Below, in pieces: positions 1 through 11,500 of a DNA stretch of 64,000 nt (position 1 is the first letter of the stretch; each line of letters opens with the position of its first letter). Made by a program: the position numbers and the translations under genes. Below the pieces are notes generated by a model, which had not been told where the DNA came from, searched no databases, and was given only the letters and a program-made list of their open reading frames with translations. Source of the DNA: Henckelia pumila (taxonomy: Eukaryota; Streptophyta; Magnoliopsida; Lamiales; Gesneriaceae); assembly GCF_033568475.1 (NCBI RefSeq), contig NC_133123.1:154023753-154087752 (forward strand). The letters are read 5' to 3'.

Positions 1-226
1 ATTTAGACAAATAAAAAACTTTAACATGAGAGTCATGCACAGTTAGATAAACAAAGATTTTTTAGGTTTAATAATTTATTAGTTTTATATAAAACATATT
101 TTTTCACAGTAAAAAAATCAATGTCCGTCAACGTCCTAGACATTAATTCCAACAAAAATGGACACCCTATCATAAGTCAGAAAATATGGAATACATTATT
201 ATATATTAGAAACCAAAGTGACCAAC

Positions 227-1367
227 CTGGGGTGACTTCTCATAGGCTGATTTTAGATCAGCCACATCTCCTTCCCAATCTTCAATTACAAGCTTAGCTT
301 CACCCCTCTGGAAGATTAGGTTCAAAATTAAAAACTGAACTTAAAAGATATAGTTTAATTCAAGAAACAGAACAGATGCGAAAAGTATCCATGTGGCTTT
401 TAAAACAGACAGCAGAAACATTAGAAATAACAGAAGACACATACATGTGTTATAGCTTCAACTGAATCCCCATCAATTTCAAGTACTTAAGTGCAACTTG
501 TCACAGCATCCTGCCCCCTACCAAGCTTCACCAAGACCTTACACAAACCAAGATGAAGGTTCACATTATGTGCAGTGTGGTTTGGATCTAAGGCAATAGC
601 TGATTTATATTCCTCCACCGCCAGGCGAAGCTTACCCTTGCTTGCATTATCATCTGCATGTGTGATGCATAAAGCAATACAAAGATTAGATCGAATAAAT
701 GTCACATACCTTGATGTGGAATAAATCACTCACACTTTTAGTCTTTTTGATCAAATTTTTCAATCCAAAATATGCTTTCTTTAATTCACCATGCTCGGGG
801 TCGAGACGAAGACCCAACTGGTAATGCCTAAGGAGAGGAAAGTGAGAGAAAAGGTTTAGATAAAATTTCCAAGTTCCAAATAATTACAGCAGCATATGAT
901 AACCGCTTCTACCAATCCTAATCCAATTCATATTCCTATTCCTATTCCACTGCCTCAAAACTCATGGGTGGAGTTGTGGGGAAAATGAAAATCATTTCAT
1001 GATTATTCATAACACACCTGGTGGCAACATCGTGATTAGCTAAATAATAGTACGCACATCCACGCAAAATTAAGGCCTCTAAATTATCATCCTCCTCTTT
1101 AAGAATGTATCCTGCCTCAGATATGACACTTGAATAATCTTTGGATGTTATTAATAGTCGAGCTTTAAGGAGTTTGGCCTGCAAGACAACATCAGATAAT
1201 GACTCTAGCATCAAGCAATGGTTGAGACCATTAAGATAATCCGTAGAAAGAAAGATCACCTAGACAAAATAAAATTTGGTAATCAGTTGTCGGGAAGATT
1301 AAGAAGATACCTTGGTGCATGCTGGGGAGAATACGAGAACAACTTTATCGTGTTCACATTCATTGTT
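227..1367 (-). pseudogene. P58IPK: P58IPK/DNAJC3-like TPR co-chaperone fragment (broken)
   Basis: Exons read on the minus strand at 1311-1367, 1018-1178, 734-827, 445-653 and 227-307 encode consecutive TPR segments of the plant P58IPK family, an ER-lumen Hsp40 co-chaperone. Recognisable motifs are DKVVLVFSPAC, AKLLKARLL, SEAGYILKE, RGCAYYYLANHD, HYQLGLRLDPEH, EYKSAIALDPNHTAHN and RGEAKLVIEDWEG. The first three exons join in phase with GT-AG borders. The junction between 734-827 and 445-653 loses the frame, and the latter exon has an in-frame TAA just after SCT near 490, although family-like sequence (EIDGDSVEA) continues past it. The N-terminal signal region is missing and the J domain would lie left of position 1. 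It is probably a nonfunctional fragment; an unusual intact allele is unlikely. Confidence 0.8.
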
Positions 1368-1530
1368 CTAAATTTTGACTTTTATCCGCTACAAGTCTAC
1401 ATTTTTAAATGTGATCGAAGCAAAATTAATAAAATAACATAGCTTCCAAGGATAAAAAAAAGCATGACTGTATAACAGATTCCTTGAATTGTAAAAATCC
1501 TTGGACATTTCGATTTCATTACTCACTTTA

Positions 1531-1701
<171 letters not shown>

Positions 1702-1862
1702 CTAAACGATATCATTAAAAAAATTACCACTGAGATTTATCGTACACTTAAAGTAAATAAATCGAATAAAACTCAAAAGTCAGTACATCAAACCATTCAA
1801 ATTGATGTAAGAAAAATCAAATAGATGAATATCATAAAGTTAAAGTTAAGGCAAAACAATAT

Positions 1863-2444
1863 ATCTTGGTGAAAGCCGGGGTCGTTAGAGATGACGATGT
1901 TCATAGAGCTGGAAAGCGTAATGATCCTTCCATTAATAATTGGGATTTCAGATTTGAAAACCATGAGCAAGAAAATGGGAGTACTGCAGTTATGAAAACT
2001 ATCAATAATGGTGGGATTAATGCTGAAAGTTGTAGCAATCTGATCACTATGCAACAAGCTAATACAACATTGAACACAAATTTCGGGGGCAAGCAGGAGC
2101 CACAACAACAGTTGCGTCATTCTCCGGCAGTGGTCACAAGCAATGGTCAGTTGAGTAGTACTTTGGGTGCTAGAGCCGGAATCCTGGGGAATATTACAAG
2201 TCCGAAAATGAACAATAGTAATACAGGGATAGTACAGAACAATACAATGTTATAGGGTGGAGGATTGGGAATTCACGACTTAGGAAATAATATTGGTGTG
2301 GGTTTTTCGACAGGATCACCGACAGTTTCATTGGACAGCTTAAAGGGTAATGGAGGTATGTCGTCGTCGTCTTTGTCTCCATCGCCGTACATGTTCAGCG
2401 GTATGCGAGGAAGGAAAATGGCTGCGGTGGAAAAGGTTCTTGAA
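1863..2444 (+). pseudogene. AREB/ABF-type bZIP transcription factor fragment
   Basis: The plus strand begins with LVKAGVVRDDD, a conserved phosphorylation-region motif of ABF/AREB/ABI5 factors. It continues through a Gln/Asn-rich middle (FGGKQEPQQQ) to GGGLGIHDLG, SPSPYMFSGMRGRK and AVEKVLE, the stretch just before the bZIP basic region. The frame is open except for a TAG at 2253-2255, most likely a former CAG. Homology stops at about 2444, so the DNA-binding basic region and leucine zipper are absent. The start is also truncated, as family members have an N-terminal region first. It is antisense to the neighbouring protease and P58IPK fragments. It is a captured fragment with no predicted function. 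Confidence 0.72.
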
Positions 2445-2473
2445 AGTTTTCATAACTGCAGTAATCCCATTTG
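1972..2473. repeat. Short inverted duplication within the ABF fragment
   Basis: Bases 1972-2000 reappear as their reverse complement at 2445-2473, with about one mismatch in 29 (core AGTTTTCATAACTGCAGTA). The second arm begins exactly where ABF homology ends, so the fragment's 3' border is an inverted copy of its own interior. Confidence 0.75.
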
Positions 2474-3150
2474 TTGAAAAATCTTTCATCTAGAAAGTGA
2501 AATTAAGCATCTCTCCAAGTCTTTTCTTATACAGAAATGTTATACAAAAAAGATTTTCTAATTAGCACCTCAGTTTATGCAAGCTGCACCGATTCACCCA
2601 CCAAAAACTAATCGACCAAACTCCACTTTACGGAGTTCACAGACTTCAGCAACAACAAAATTTATGCCATTTTTTTAATTCTGCATGCCTTGAACACGAG
2701 ACTCACAGAAACACCAACTACGAAGAGGAAAAATGATATCACAAAGTCAGCAAGCATAACCATGAACCATGGCGCGTGATTTATAGATGGAAAGGCTTTT
2801 CCATCATCGTCAACTAAAATCATCAGCTATTAAAAAAGCATCGAAAATACTGAGCTACTATGGTTTCAGAATTTCTCTCATCTCAGACACTATCTACCCA
2901 CAACCAGAAACCATAGAAATCGACAAGAAATCTGCCGGAAAATCGAAGATATTCATGACTGGAAACCTAGACCTTAGCATCTACTAAAAGATGTTCACGA
3001 CTAGAAACCTAGACATTAGCATCTACTAGACCTGAAAAACGAAGAGATTCACGACAATATTTAACCCTTTTTCTCCACATATTCATCAAAAGCCCAAACA
3101 AGACCACAAAGCAAGAGAACGAAGCTAGAGAACAAAGAAACAAAACTTAC
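2474..3150. other. Gene-free interior of the CACTA arm
   Basis: No recognisable coding sequence. There is a short tandem duplication near 2950-3030, the phrase ACTGGAAACCTAGAC...TAGCATCTACTA repeated with small changes. If the leader exon model is right, this is mainly first-intron sequence. Confidence 0.4.
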
Positions 3151-3410
3151 ACAGTGATGGTCGCGAGTGTACTGTCGATCTAAGCTGTAAACTTGATATT
3201 CAAGTCACGATTGGAGTTGCTAAGGCTTGGGCTAGCTGAAGGAGGTCGAAAGATTAGTTTCCGGTGAACAATCGACGTCTAGGGCGCCGGAGAAGAGCAG
3301 GGTTGAAGGGGCGACGGGTTGGGGCTAGGGATTGGGTTTCGTTTTCTCGATCGCACTTGAAGGGGGCACTCAAGCGTGCGTGAGTGTGTAGAAGGTTCTT
3401 ATGTATATAT
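3151..3410 (-). promoter_or_regulatory. Putative minus-strand promoter and spliced leader exon of the CACTA arm
   Basis: An AT run containing TATATATATA lies near 3402-3412. Reading leftward on the minus strand, it is followed by about 230 bp of GC-richer sequence without an ATG, which ends at a strong donor (CTGT|GTAAGT, donor at 3149-3150). This looks like a non-coding first exon of a transcript initiating just inside the transposon end, where CACTA promoters usually lie. Downstream in the same direction are the protease exon and P58IPK exons. Transcription is inferred. Confidence 0.4.
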
Positions 3411-3465
3411 ATATGGGATTATATATTTTTTAATTTTTTTAAAAAATAAAAACAAATAAAAAAAT

Positions 3466-3766
3466 AACAACGACAACAGATTTAAAAATGTGTTGTCGTA
3501 GACCCAAAAAAAAAGCACATAGACAACGGTTAATTAAAACCGTTGTTGTAGGCCACCAAAAACGTGCTCATAGACAATGGTTTTTATAACCGTTGTCTTT
3601 GACAAATATACGACCACGGTTTTTTAAAAACAGTTGTCGTTATTAATTAAAATACGATCAACAACAACGGTTTTTGTAAAAACCGTTGTCAAAGACTAAA
3701 AGACAACAGTTTACACATAAAACCGTTGTCGTTTTAGTGTGGTTAATTAACATATTTGTTGTAGTA
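3466..3766. repeat. CACTA subterminal inverted repeats and terminus
   Basis: At least five paired copies of GACAACGGTT / AACCGTTGTC face each other at about 20-40-bp intervals (for example 3523-3545, 3575-3600, 3663-3692 and 3700-3732), then TTTGTTGTAGTA at 3755-3766. Such motifs are where CACTA transposases bind. CTG at 3767-3769 is a candidate 3-bp target duplication. Confidence 0.7.
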
Positions 3767-4266
3767 CTGTGCATGAGATTATATTCTAGTATATGGTATG
3801 ATCTTGTTCGTCTTCAACTATATCATGTTTAGGATGTATGTTAGTTGTGATTACAAGATTGAATTGTTGATGTACAATTATACCATGAGATTACTAGAGC
3901 ATGTTATAAGGAATTGCTAGGCTTTGACAGCAAAAATTTCTGTTTCCTTTTTCTGGACGTGAGCCCGCTCGATCGGGTGATTATTACCGATCGAGCGAGG
4001 CCCTTATTTTGGAGGCAGTGTAGTGAGCATTTTGGCTCGCTCGATCGGTGAAGATTGGCCGATCGAGCGAGGCCAAAATATTTTCCAACCCAAGGGGTTG
4101 GGCTTCAGGGCTCGCTCGCTCGATCGGGTGCTTTTCACATATCGAGCGAGGTGCTCCAATTTTAAAAAAAATTATATTTTATTTAGTCTTTGATGCTTGG
4201 CTATTAATTATGATTAAGTGGCTAATTGTATTGAAATGAGAGATTAGAACTCGGGTCTCCACAACA
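3767..4266 (+). repeat. Gypsy-1 5' LTR, 3' remnant with triple palindromes
   Basis: This matches the last 490 bp of the complete LTR at 25089-27346 and ends CTCCACAACA just before the PBS. It carries three successive inverted repeats built from GCTCGATCGG / CCGATCGAGC (3967-3999, 4036-4069, 4110-4150). Confidence 0.85.
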
Positions 4267-4268
4267 GG

Positions 4269-4280
4269 TGGTATCAGAGC
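4269..4280 (+). other. Primer binding site of Gypsy-1 (initiator Met tRNA)
   Basis: TGGTATCAGAGC, complementary to the 3' end of plant initiator tRNA-Met, two bases after the LTR end. Confidence 0.85.
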
Positions 4281-4701
4281 GAGAAAATTCTGGACTGAGT
4301 TAGATAGCGAGTGGAGTAGATCGAGTCATCTTCCTTGCTTGTGTATGTTAGCATGATATGATGTATTTATTTGAGTACTTTAGTTACATGTTCTTAGTGC
4401 TAGCATGCTTTACTTTCAAGTACTTAATTATTTTATTTTGGTCATTTTTTTTGAAAGTACGTTGTTACGATTGGTTAAGACACATGCTTCTTGGATTATC
4501 TGACGCGATTAGAGCATGTGTTCTGTTATTAATGTCGTGCTACCTGATTATCTGAATTGTTTGGAAGCATGTCTTGTATGAGTACTTCGATTATTTATTT
4601 ACGATTAAATCAGAACCGAGTCTTGATCAGAGGTAAGATGATCGGAGGAGGTCTGAGATAGATTTGATGATTATGGTATCCTAACCATTTTGGTAATCAG
4701 A
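4281..4701 (+). other. Gypsy-1 untranslated leader
   Basis: About 420 bp between PBS and gag, AT-rich, without a recognisable coding region. It aligns with 27361-27780 of Gypsy-2. Confidence 0.6.
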
Positions 4702-4702
4702 T

Positions 4703-5733
4703 ATTTCTCGACGACCAGGACAACCTCCTCTTAGACCACAGGTTCCTACTCCTATACTAGAACAGACAGTTCATACTCCTCTGCCAGAACAGACAGTAGT
4801 AACACCGATTGTGCCTCAAGATGCTGTTCCGAGTAATGAACAGGGAATTACTTCTCAAGATATGACGGATATGACAGCTACTTCAATGGAAACTTTGCTT
4901 AAACGCTTTAAATCCTACAAACCGCCAACATTAAAAGTTACTGATAATGCAGTTGAATGTGAGGGCAGGCTTGATGATATAGAGATGTTATTTGACTCAC
5001 TTGATTATGGAGATGAGCGGAGAATTCGATTGATAGGGCACCAACTGCATGAGGTTGCAAAGAGTTGGTGGTTCACTACCAAGAAGGCCTTGGAGCTTAG
5101 AGGAACTGTACTCACCTGGACAGTCTTCAAAACTGAGTTTTACCAATGCTTCTTCCCGTTGTCTTACCGCAAGGACAAGGGTGCTGAATTTGCCAATCTG
5201 AAGCAGGGAAACTTAAACATTGAAGAATATGCTGCCAAGTTTTCTACCTTACTGCGCTTTGCTCTACTTGTTGTCGATAGTGACGAGGCAATGGCTGATC
5301 AGTTCATTAATTGATTGACTCCGTAGGTCTTTACTCTGGTAAAAACAAAGCGACCAAATACTTTTGCTGAGGCTTTGAACAATGCCAAGGGAGCGGAAGC
5401 TGGTTTGATACAACAGCGAGGAGCTTCGTATATTGCTCAGCCTCCGAGACAGTCACAACCTCCAGCTCCAATCTCACAACAATCTTCTCGATTTGAAAGC
5501 GGTGGTAGCAGCAGTGGTAAAAAGAAGTTTTGGCAAGCTCGAGGAAAACAGTTTAAGAGATCAGGGAGCAGTTCATCGAGTTCAAGTGGTTCGAAACCGA
5601 AGTCTGGAATGGTTTGTAACAGTTGTGGTGGAATTCATACGACGGATCAGTGTCGAGGTGTATTTGGGAGTTGCCATATATGCCATCTGCCTGGCCATTT
5701 TGCGAGGGTGTGTCCTCAGAGAGGTTCTGGACA
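4703..5733 (+). pseudogene. gag: Gypsy-1 gag (broken)
   Basis: It encodes the capsid-forming protein of the retroelement. The original start (ATG in the sister copy at 27782) is ATT here at 4703. A Pro-rich N-terminus is followed by a retrotransposon gag domain (LDDIEMLFDSLDYGDERR, SWWFTTKKAL, FKTEFYQCFFP, NLKQGNLNIEEYAAKF), then in-frame TGA (5315) and TAG (near 5324), then a Ser-rich linker and a zinc knuckle (CHICHLPGHFARVC). The reading continues to the Copia insertion at 5738 and resumes at 15107. Confidence 0.85.
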
Positions 5734-5738
5734 ATCAC

Positions 5739-7571
5739 TGTTGGAGAACGCGGCGATCAGATCAATTATGATTGATACCCGGTGCAGCGGAAGTTTAAAA
5801 ATTTTGTATGGAACGATTCCATAATGGGTATCAACCTTACGATTAAATTGTGTGTGTAAAAATTAAATAACAATTATAAAATTTTTACCTTTAATCTCGA
5901 ATCGAGATATTGGACACCAACAGATTTCTCTGCTCTTGTTGTATATCCCTGGAACTGATGGACGAACTGTTCTTCAATCAGGTCCACGAACAGAGATTTA
6001 ATCCCTCTGATAGATTGCACTAGAAAATCTATCAGAAGTTTTTTACGAAGAGATTAACAAATTTGATCCGTTAAACCAGACTGTAATTCAAAATCACAGG
6101 CTGGATTTTTCTGTCAGAGAGAGGGAGGGGGGCGGCCACTTTTTAGAAAAATACTTAGGGTTTTTGAAAATTGTGACCTGTTGTGTGTAATTTCTGTACT
6201 GCAATAACTTATTTATAATGTAGGCCACTAACAGCTTAGGGCCCATTAGTCATAAGTTCAGGCCCGACAAGCAAAGCCCGCATGTTCAGAAATTAATATA
6301 AAATTCATCGTGACTCCGATTGATAAACCGATTTCACCAATGTGCACAGAAACCATTTCTGCACCTTTTAAAGTCAAGATAAATTTTTCTGAATCCGAAT
6401 TCAGTGATTTCCAAAAATGGCCATCCCTATGTCATTTTAGGAAATCTTACTCCTCTACTCTTAAATAAGAAGTCCAACTTCTTCGTTCATTAAATTTAAC
6501 TCTTTAAATTTAACTATCTCAACGGGGATTAAAAATCCATTACACTGTGTGACCCTCAATGGTTCAGGGATACAGCTAGCCGTGGGCTCACAACTCCTTG
6601 TGACTATTTCCGACTTGCCCATCGAATCATGGTATGAGCGCCTAGCAACATCGCCCCATGATTCCCTAGGTATCACTGATAGTGCCTACAAGAACCAGTA
6701 GATTTTGGTTAGCGTACAGTACGGTCCCTTCATCCATATATCCCGATCGAATCAACAACCATTGGTATATCGAGAGTCGCTCGAGATTCGATAACTATGC
6801 AATGCATCTTGAAGATCAAATAGTGACATCGCATGTGCTACTAAGAAACCATTTCTTAAATCACATCATGTACTCTGGCCAGAGATTCGTCACACTAATA
6901 TCTCCTCAGATCGCATAGGATATCCACACTCGCAAGTATGTGGTGAATCCTTGACAACAAAGCATCGACTCCTACATGTGTTGTAACTGTACCCAATCCC
7001 GACACCTGATGACCCCAATAGAGTCGGTAAACGAGTCAAAGCACAGTACTAGCATATAGAGTCTCAATGATGTTTCAAGTAGTAAGGACTAATGGTGTAC
7101 AACCAAAACCGCGGACTATTTCCACTCGATAAGTGATAACCACTTGGAAAGTCCGGATAGGGTAGTTCGATCATTCATCATATGAATATCCATTTGCATG
7201 CTTTGAACATCTCTATGTTCCCTACCAATGAAACGTGGTACTCTGCATCGCAAATGCTAGTCTAAAACTCGAGCGATCCTTATCCTTATTATCGGACGGC
7301 TCAATCGACTAGGAACAGTTTAGAATATACAGTGACTATAAGATGTGTTTCATGATAGACATCTCCATGTTCTACCACATCTTACATACACTATAGTATA
7401 TTCAAGGTCTTTATCAAAACAACAATAGTATATCACAATATAACAATATGAAGAAAGATAAAGTCATTGCCATTAATAAAAGTGTAAATTATATTAAACA
7501 AAAGATTGTTTATACAAAGAGTCATCAAAGCCCTTAGCCACAAGTTGGCTCACCGGGCACCCACTCTTTCA
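5739..7571 (-). repeat. Copia 3' LTR
   Basis: It starts TGTTGGAGAACG on the plus strand and ends ACTCTTTCA, so as LTR it reads TGAAAGAGT...CCAACA. A TATAAAT box on the minus strand lies at 6211-6217. Confidence 0.92.
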
Positions 7572-7586
7572 ATCTCCCACTTGCCC
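7572..7586 (-). other. Copia polypurine tract
   Basis: On the minus strand, GGGCAAGTGGGAGAT directly abuts the 3' LTR and overlaps the last bases of the pol stop codon. Confidence 0.85.
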
Positions 7587-10500
7587 TATAGCCAACTAGT
7601 CATACTACGTAGACCCATTGTTTCGCGATGTTTGTCAAATAATGGTCCTGGCAAGGGCTTAGTAAGTGGATCAGCGATATTGTCTGCAGAGGCCACTCTT
7701 TCGACAGTGATGTCTCCTCTTTCCACAATCTCCCGGATGATGTGGTATTTCCTCAGTACGTGTTTGGATCTTTGATGAGACCTTGGTTCCTTTGCCTGAG
7801 CAACGGCACCCGTGTTGTCACAGTACACCGGGACTGGACCAACAACTTCAGGAATAACGCCCAACTCTTGGACGAAATTCCTCATCCAAACTGCCTCTTT
7901 AGCAGCAGCTGATGCTGCAATGTATTCAGCTTCAGTGGTGGAATCCTCTGTGGTGTCCTGCTTGGAACTCTTCCAAGAGACAGCACCGCCATTGAGCATG
8001 AACACAAATCCAGAGGTTGACTTCGAGTCATCCACGTCACTTTGGAAGCTAGAGTCGGTATAGCCTTCCAATTTTAATTCTCTTCCTCCATATACCATGA
8101 ACATATTCTTAGTCCTTCGTAAGTACTTAAGAATGTCCTTCACGGCTTTCCAATGCATTTGACCGGGATTAGCTTGATATCTGCTCGTGACACTCAGAGC
8201 AAATGCTACATCCGGTCTGGTAGATATCATCCCATACATGATACTACCTATGGCTGACGCATATGGTACATGTGTCATTTTCTCTATCTCTTCATCAGTC
8301 TTGGGACACATAGACTTGGATAGAGAAACTCCATGACACATGGGTAGATGTCCTCTCTTGGACCCATCCATTGAAAACCGTTTCAATATGGTGTCGATGT
8401 AGGTTGATTGAGTGAGTCCTATCATTCTCTTAGATCTATCTCTATAGATCTGTATCCCAAGAATATAGGATGCCTCACCCAAATCCTTCATCGAGAATCT
8501 ACCTGATAACCATATCTTTGTTGACTGTAACATCCCTACATCATTCCCAATGAGTAGGATGTCATCAACATAAAGTACTAAGAATGTCACAGCATCCTTA
8601 ACTACTTTCTTGTACACGCATGGTTCCTCCGGATTCTTGATGAAACCAAAATCTTTTATTGTTTCATCAAATTTCTGGTTCCAACTTCTTGATGCTTGTT
8701 TTAGACCATAAATTGATCTCTGAAGCTTGCATACCTTATGCTCGCTTCCCATGGATGTGTACCCCTCAGGCTGCTTCATATAGATTTCTTCCTTAATGTC
8801 TCCATTAAGAAAAGCAGTCTTCACATCCATTTGTCATATCTCATAGTCATACCATGCAGCTATGGCAATAAGGATTCTTATGGACTTGAACATTGCAACT
8901 GGCGAAAAGGTTTCATCATAGTCAACTCCTTGTCTTTGAGTATAACCTTTTGCCACCAATCGCGCCTTGTAGGTCAATACCTTACCATCAGGCCCAAGCT
9001 TTCTCTTGTAGATCCATTTACACCCTATTGGAACAATTCCATCGGGAGGATCTACTAAAGACCAAACTTGGTTTGTATGCATCGAATCTATTTCCGACTG
9101 CATAGCTTCAAGCCATAAATTTGAATCCGCATCAGAAATTGCTTCCTTGAAGTTTCTTGGATCACATCCAACTTCGGGTTCATCTTGATCCCCTTCAAGA
9201 AGAAGACCATATCGAATAGGAGGTCTAGAAGTCCTCTCGGATCTTCTAGGTACAGGCGTGTCCAGCAATGGTTCCTGAGGTGTAGGATCGTTATTTTGTA
9301 TTTCGGGTTCTTCTCGAATTTCTTCGAGTTCCATCATCTTGCCTTTCTTATCCAATAAGAACTCCTTCTCCAAGAAGGTGGCATTCCTTGAAACAAACAC
9401 CTTTGTTTCAGCAGGATAATAGAAATAATATCCGATTGAATTCTTCGGATACCCTACAAAATAACATAAGCTGGATCGACTATCCAACTTATCTCCCACT
9501 GTCCGCTTCACGTAAGCAGGACATCCCCAAATCCTCAAGTACGAATACTTAGGAGCTTTGCCATTCCATAACTCGTATGGTGTTTTATCCACTGCTTTAG
9601 TGTGGACGTTGTTCAACAACAATACCGCCGTTTCAAGCGCATAGCCCCAAAACAAAGGTGGAAGCTCAGTGAAGCTCATCATGGATCGAACCATGTCCAA
9701 CAAAGTTCGATTACGACGCTCCGATACACCATTCAGCTGTGGTGTCATAGGAGGAGTCCACTGAGAGAGAATCCCATTCTCTTTTAGATAGTCCAAAAAC
9801 TCGGTACTCAAGTATTCTCCACCTCGATCCGATCGAAGTGCTTTAATACTTTTACTTAGCTTGTTTTCTACTTCAGCCTTGAATTCTTTGAACTTTTCAA
9901 ATGCTTCATACTTATATTTCATTAAATATAAATACCCATACCTTGAATAATCATCAGTAAAGGTAATGAAGTAGGTGTGGCCATATTGAGTCCCAACTCT
10001 AAATGGACCACAAACATCTGTATGGATCAAATCCAACAGATTTTGACTACGCTCAGGTTTCCCCTTAAAAGGAGATTTAGTCATTTTTCCTTTTAGGCAG
10101 GATTCACAAGTAGGTAGAGAGTTAATATCAGACATATCAAACATGCCCTCTCCCACTAGCTTGTTCATCCTCCTTGAGGAAATATGACCTAGCCTAGCGT
10201 GCCAAAGGTTTGCCGGGTTTTGGCTATCGATTTTCCTTTTGTTTGTTGTTGCCGGTTTATCAACATAATTTATTGGAACGTCTTTTAGTTTTAAGTTGTA
10301 TAGATCGTTTTCAAGTTGTCCATTTCCAATTAAACATTCATTCTTGTAAATATTGCAAATCTCATTCACAAAATTGCAAGAATAACCATCTCTATCAAGC
10401 ATAGAAACAGAAATAATGTTTTTAATCAAATCCGGAACAAATAAAACATCTCTTAAAAGTAACTTAAAACCGTTCTGTAAAATTAAATAAACATCTCCCA

Positions 10501-11500
10501 CGGCTTTTGCTTCAACTCTGGAACCATTTCCGAGCCTCAGCTGGGTCTCACCCATCCTAAGCCTGCGACTTCTTGTCATCACCTGCAAATCATTGCAAAT
10601 GTGAGATCCACATCCGGTATCCAATACCCAAGAAGTAGTATTAAGTGAAACATTTATTTCAATATAGAACATACCCTTTGCAGTTCGCAACTGCTCTAGA
10701 TATTCCTTGCAGTTACGCTTCCAATGACCGGGCTTCTTGCAATAATGGCAAACATCCTTGGATTTTTCCATGTTTGAAGCCTTTGTCTTGTACTTCTTCT
10801 CGGGTTCGACTTTCTTGGGTGGGGCAGAACGTTTCTTACCCTTTGTACTTGGCCCCTTCTTAGCAGAAGAAGAGGAGCCCACCAAGAAAGCCGGTTTATC
10901 CTTCTTTAATGTGGATTCATATGTCACAAGCATATTGACCATCTCTTCAAGGGAGGCCTCTATCTTGTTCATATTGAAATTTACCACAAATCCGTCAAAC
11001 GAAGAAGGAAGAGACAGAAGTAGTAAGTCCACGTTGAGTTCATGCTCCAACACCAAATCAAGGGTTACCAACTTCTGTATGAGCCAAATCACTCGTACCC
11101 CATGATCACGGACCGAAGTCCCTTCACGCATGCGACACGTCATTAGCTCCTTTACAGTAGCGAACCTTTCAGCCCTCAATTGAGCTCCAAAAAGTTCCTT
11201 GAGTTGAACGTGAATGTCAGCAGCATTCACGGTGTCCTCAAATCGCCTCTGGAGTTCATCAGACATCGAGGCTTGCATATAGCATTTGGTCTTGATATCA
11301 TGGTCCCACCATGTATCAAGCTTGGCTAACTCCTCCGGACTTACGTCAGCTGGTGCTTCCTTCGGAGGAGATTTTTCTAACACGTAGAGCATCTTCTCCG
11401 AAGTCAAGACAATCTTCAACTTACGGAACCATTCCGTATAGTTTGCGCCAGTCAACTTATTTTGTTCGAGGATTGAGAAAAGTGGATTACGCGAATTCAT
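7586..11500 (-). pseudogene. gag-pol: Copia gag-pol polyprotein, one nonsense codon
   Basis: One polyprotein in two in-frame pieces (11500-8831 and 8830-7586). The likely start is MNSRNP at 11500. In order: UBN2-type gag, zinc knuckle CHYCKKPGHWKRNC, protease WVLDTGCGSHIC, GAG-pre-integrase with WHARLGH, integrase core with LRSDRGGEY and NGVSERRNRT, then RT beginning YKARLVAKGYTQ. A TGA at 8831-8833 stands where the family has Trp before QMDVKTAFLNG (TGG>TGA). RT continues with YVDDILLIGND and RNase H with GYTDSSFQSD and TTEAEYIA. All else is open for about 1,300 codons. This copy cannot make full-length RT/RNase H without readthrough but could be mobilised in trans. Confidence 0.92.

Noticed and set aside
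1218..1442. Plus-strand 74-codon frame opposite P58IPK exons
   Set aside because: Antisense shadow across exon/intron sequence.
4811..5314. Start of Gypsy-1 gag at the GTG at 4811
   Set aside because: The protein similarity continues upstream to the position of the sister copy's ATG (27782), which is mutated to ATT here.
8738..9058. Plus-strand frames within the Copia pol region
   Set aside because: Reverse shadows of the minus-strand polyprotein.
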